From positions 1-6,805 of the forward strand of contig JAGQQB010000198.1 in NCBI GenBank assembly GCA_020426425.1: DNA of 6,805 bases. The letters are read 5' to 3'. Shown one piece after another: positions 5,701 through 6,805 of the stretch (position 1 is the stretch's first letter; every line of letters starts with the position of its first letter). The notes beneath the pieces were generated by a model. It worked only from the letters and a program-made list of their open reading frames with translations. It ran no database searches and had not been told where the DNA came from. The DNA is from Planctomycetaceae bacterium. Lineage in GTDB: Bacteria > Planctomycetota > Planctomycetia > Planctomycetales > Planctomycetaceae. The translations under genes and the position numbers were made by a program.

Positions 5701-6182
5701 TTTCCGGGTGACCCTGCTGATGCGAGTTCGGCTTGCCATTCTGCCGGTGATTTCGCGACATCCCAGCGGCGCCATTTCTGTTCAGGGAGCTGCTGCATCA
5801 GGCGGATCTCCAGGATTTCGTACTGCGAGAGGTCCTGGTACTGCTTCGACAATTCGACCAATCGATGGACGACCTGTAGCCGGCGGGGTGAGTCCTCTTC
5901 GGGGTTAAAGTCGCTCGCTTTCACGTAGATGAGTACCCGCAGTGTGCTGGGTTCGCCATGCGACCCACTTCGGTGCCTGCCGCCGATCACTCGGGGACCG
6001 CAGTCGGGGAACTCCTTGTTAATCGCCACCTGCAGCGCGCGAAACGGCCGAGTGTGCAGCTCCCAATAACCGGCCATGACGACCATGAGCGAGACTGCAA
6101 ATGCCACCATCCCTAGTACGACCAGCTTTCCGGAGGGGCGGCCGTTGGATAGTGGGCTCGTGATTTGCGAACTTTCCGTCAT
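5694..6182 (-). CDS. Conserved-looking single-pass membrane protein of unknown function
   Basis: A 162-residue protein with a short polar N-terminus, one transmembrane helix (about 20-40, LVVLGMVAFAVSLMVVMAGY), and a likely extracytoplasmic domain. That domain contains a Gly/Arg/His-rich turn (GGRHRSGSHG, 67-76), a strand LRVLIYVKASDF (81-92) and a helical region (about 98-118). The tail is polar and Trp-rich (KWRRWDVAKSPAEWQ). I do not recognise the family. ATG at 6182 is preferred over an upstream in-frame TTG at 6197, because GGAGA (6195-6191) lies eight bases before the ATG. The coding strand has a balanced composition and sensible domain layout, so it is real rather than a shadow of another gene. 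It starts about 70 bases beyond the rRNA terminator; a TACAAT box at 6218-6213 may be its -10. Its stop overlaps the cytochrome gene end by 7 nt. Confidence 0.78.
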   Translation of the reverse strand: MTESSQITSPLSNGRPSGKLVVLGMVAFAVSLMVVMAGYWELHTRPFRALQVAINKEFPDCGPRVIGGRHRSGSHGEPSTLRVLIYVKASDFNPEEDSPRRLQVVHRLVELSKQYQDLSQYEILEIRLMQQLPEQKWRRWDVAKSPAEWQAELASAGSPGNH

Positions 6183-6190
6183 TGCCGCGA

Positions 6191-6195
6191 TCTCC
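6191..6195 (-). promoter_or_regulatory. Ribosome binding site for the minus-strand membrane protein
   Basis: On the minus strand GGAGA lies eight bases before ATG 6182 and supports that start over TTG 6197, which would lie upstream of and next to the motif. Confidence 0.6.
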
Positions 6196-6212
6196 AATAG
6201 GTAATGGCGGCG

Positions 6213-6218
6213 ATTGTA
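6213..6218 (-). promoter_or_regulatory. Possible -10 box for the membrane-protein gene
   Basis: TACAAT on the minus strand matches five of six bases of TATAAT and would start transcription near 6206, giving a leader of about 24 nt. No -35 element is convincing at 16-18 bp. A promoter is needed here, because the rRNA terminator just upstream should block readthrough. Confidence 0.25.
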
Positions 6219-6253
6219 GTTGCGTCTACCGTGGGCGGGGAGCGCCTGCGCAC

Positions 6254-6287
6254 AAAAAAAGCCTGAGCTTTTTCAGCTCAGGCTTTT
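6254..6287 (-). terminator. rRNA operon terminator, strong in the minus direction
   Basis: A 9-bp GC-rich stem (6261-6269 with 6275-6283), extended by four A-T pairs, has a 5-nt loop (6270-6274). On the minus strand it is followed by seven U residues (6260-6254). It lies directly after the 5S gene and ends the rRNA transcript. On the plus strand it has four U residues and may also act weakly. Confidence 0.9.
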
Positions 6288-6295
6288 AGTGAAAG

Positions 6296-6406
6296 AACCG
6301 GCAACAACCTACTTTCGCACCTTTCGGCACTATCATCGGCCCTTGTTGCTTGACGATCGTGTTCGGAATGGGAACGAGTATTTCCAACAAGGTATGATCA
6401 CCGGAA
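6296..6406 (-). rRNA. rrf: 5S ribosomal RNA
   Basis: On the minus strand the sequence contains the conserved 5S core around CCCATTCCGAACACG (near 6376-6362) and the 3' part GGTGCGAAAGTAGG. The 5' and 3' ends pair through CCGG (6404-6401 with 6301-6298) and following bases, forming helix I. The length, about 110 nt, is normal for 5S. The ends are estimated to within a few bases from helix I. It sits between the 23S 3' end and the operon terminator, the usual bacterial order. Confidence 0.93.
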
Positions 6407-6408
6407 AT

Positions 6409-6440
6409 CGTGCGGCTGGGGTGTTTCACCCAGCCACACG
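6409..6440 (-). other. Hairpin in the 23S-5S spacer, likely processing signal
   Basis: The spacer (6407-6502) holds a near-continuous 14-bp stem from 6409 to 6440 with one bulge and an AAA loop on the minus strand, directly before the 5S 5' end. A second small hairpin CTTTGC/GCAAAG (6481-6486, 6490-6495) lies close to the 23S 3' end. No tRNA is present in the spacer. Such stems often guide RNase processing; this role is inferred. Confidence 0.5.
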
Positions 6441-6502
6441 CAATTTGTGTAAGTCGCGTGTACGTTGCCCTTAGTGACTTCTTTGCATTGCAAAGAGAAC
6501 TA

Positions 6503-6805
<303 letters not shown>

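Overview
The window looks like chromosomal DNA of a planctomycete (Planctomycetota; my inference from gene content, not from a database search). The clues are a PQQ-type beta-propeller protein, an FHA-GAF-sigma-54 activator, and a HEAT-like protein with the CxxCH heme-binding domain typical of Pirellula/Verrucomicrobium relatives. An rRNA cluster on the minus strand gives 5S and 23S sequence that reads clearly as bacterial.

Layout. Bases 2-379 (+) are the C-terminal end of a beta-propeller protein. Bases 380-1071 have no convincing protein gene but are the most interesting part of the window. They hold two near-consensus sigma-54 promoters pointing away from each other, a minus one at 572-588 and a plus one at 766-782. 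Each leads within about 90-125 nt to a strong intrinsic terminator on its own strand (438-464 minus, 842-878 plus). The sequence between each predicted start and its terminator folds into compact stem-loops. This reads as a divergent pair of sigma-54-dependent small RNAs, or one small RNA plus an attenuated leader. Bases 1072-3141 (+), immediately downstream, encode a sigma-54 enhancer-binding protein with FHA, GAF, AAA+ and Fis-type HTH domains, the natural candidate activator. The arrangement recalls qrr1 beside luxO in vibrios and crcZ beside cbrB in pseudomonads, but I recognise neither RNA.

Bases 3142-3458 are a mostly featureless gap. Then come a GNAT acetyltransferase resembling short N-acetylglutamate synthases (3459-3884, +) and, 43 nt later, an exported HEAT-like/cytochrome c protein (3928-5700, +) that could be in the same operon. 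A small single-pass membrane protein of unknown function (5694-6182, minus) converges on it with a 7-nt overlap of the two 3' ends.

The right end is the 3' part of an rRNA operon on the minus strand: partial 23S (6503-6805), a spacer with a strong hairpin, 5S (about 6296-6406) and a strong terminator (6254-6287).

How the parts work together: the FHA domain suggests that the sigma-54 activator responds to phosphothreonine signalling, and the GAF domain suggests a second small-molecule or redox input. If the two promoters are its targets, the locus converts a kinase-type signal into two short structured RNAs. The other genes show no evident functional link to this module.
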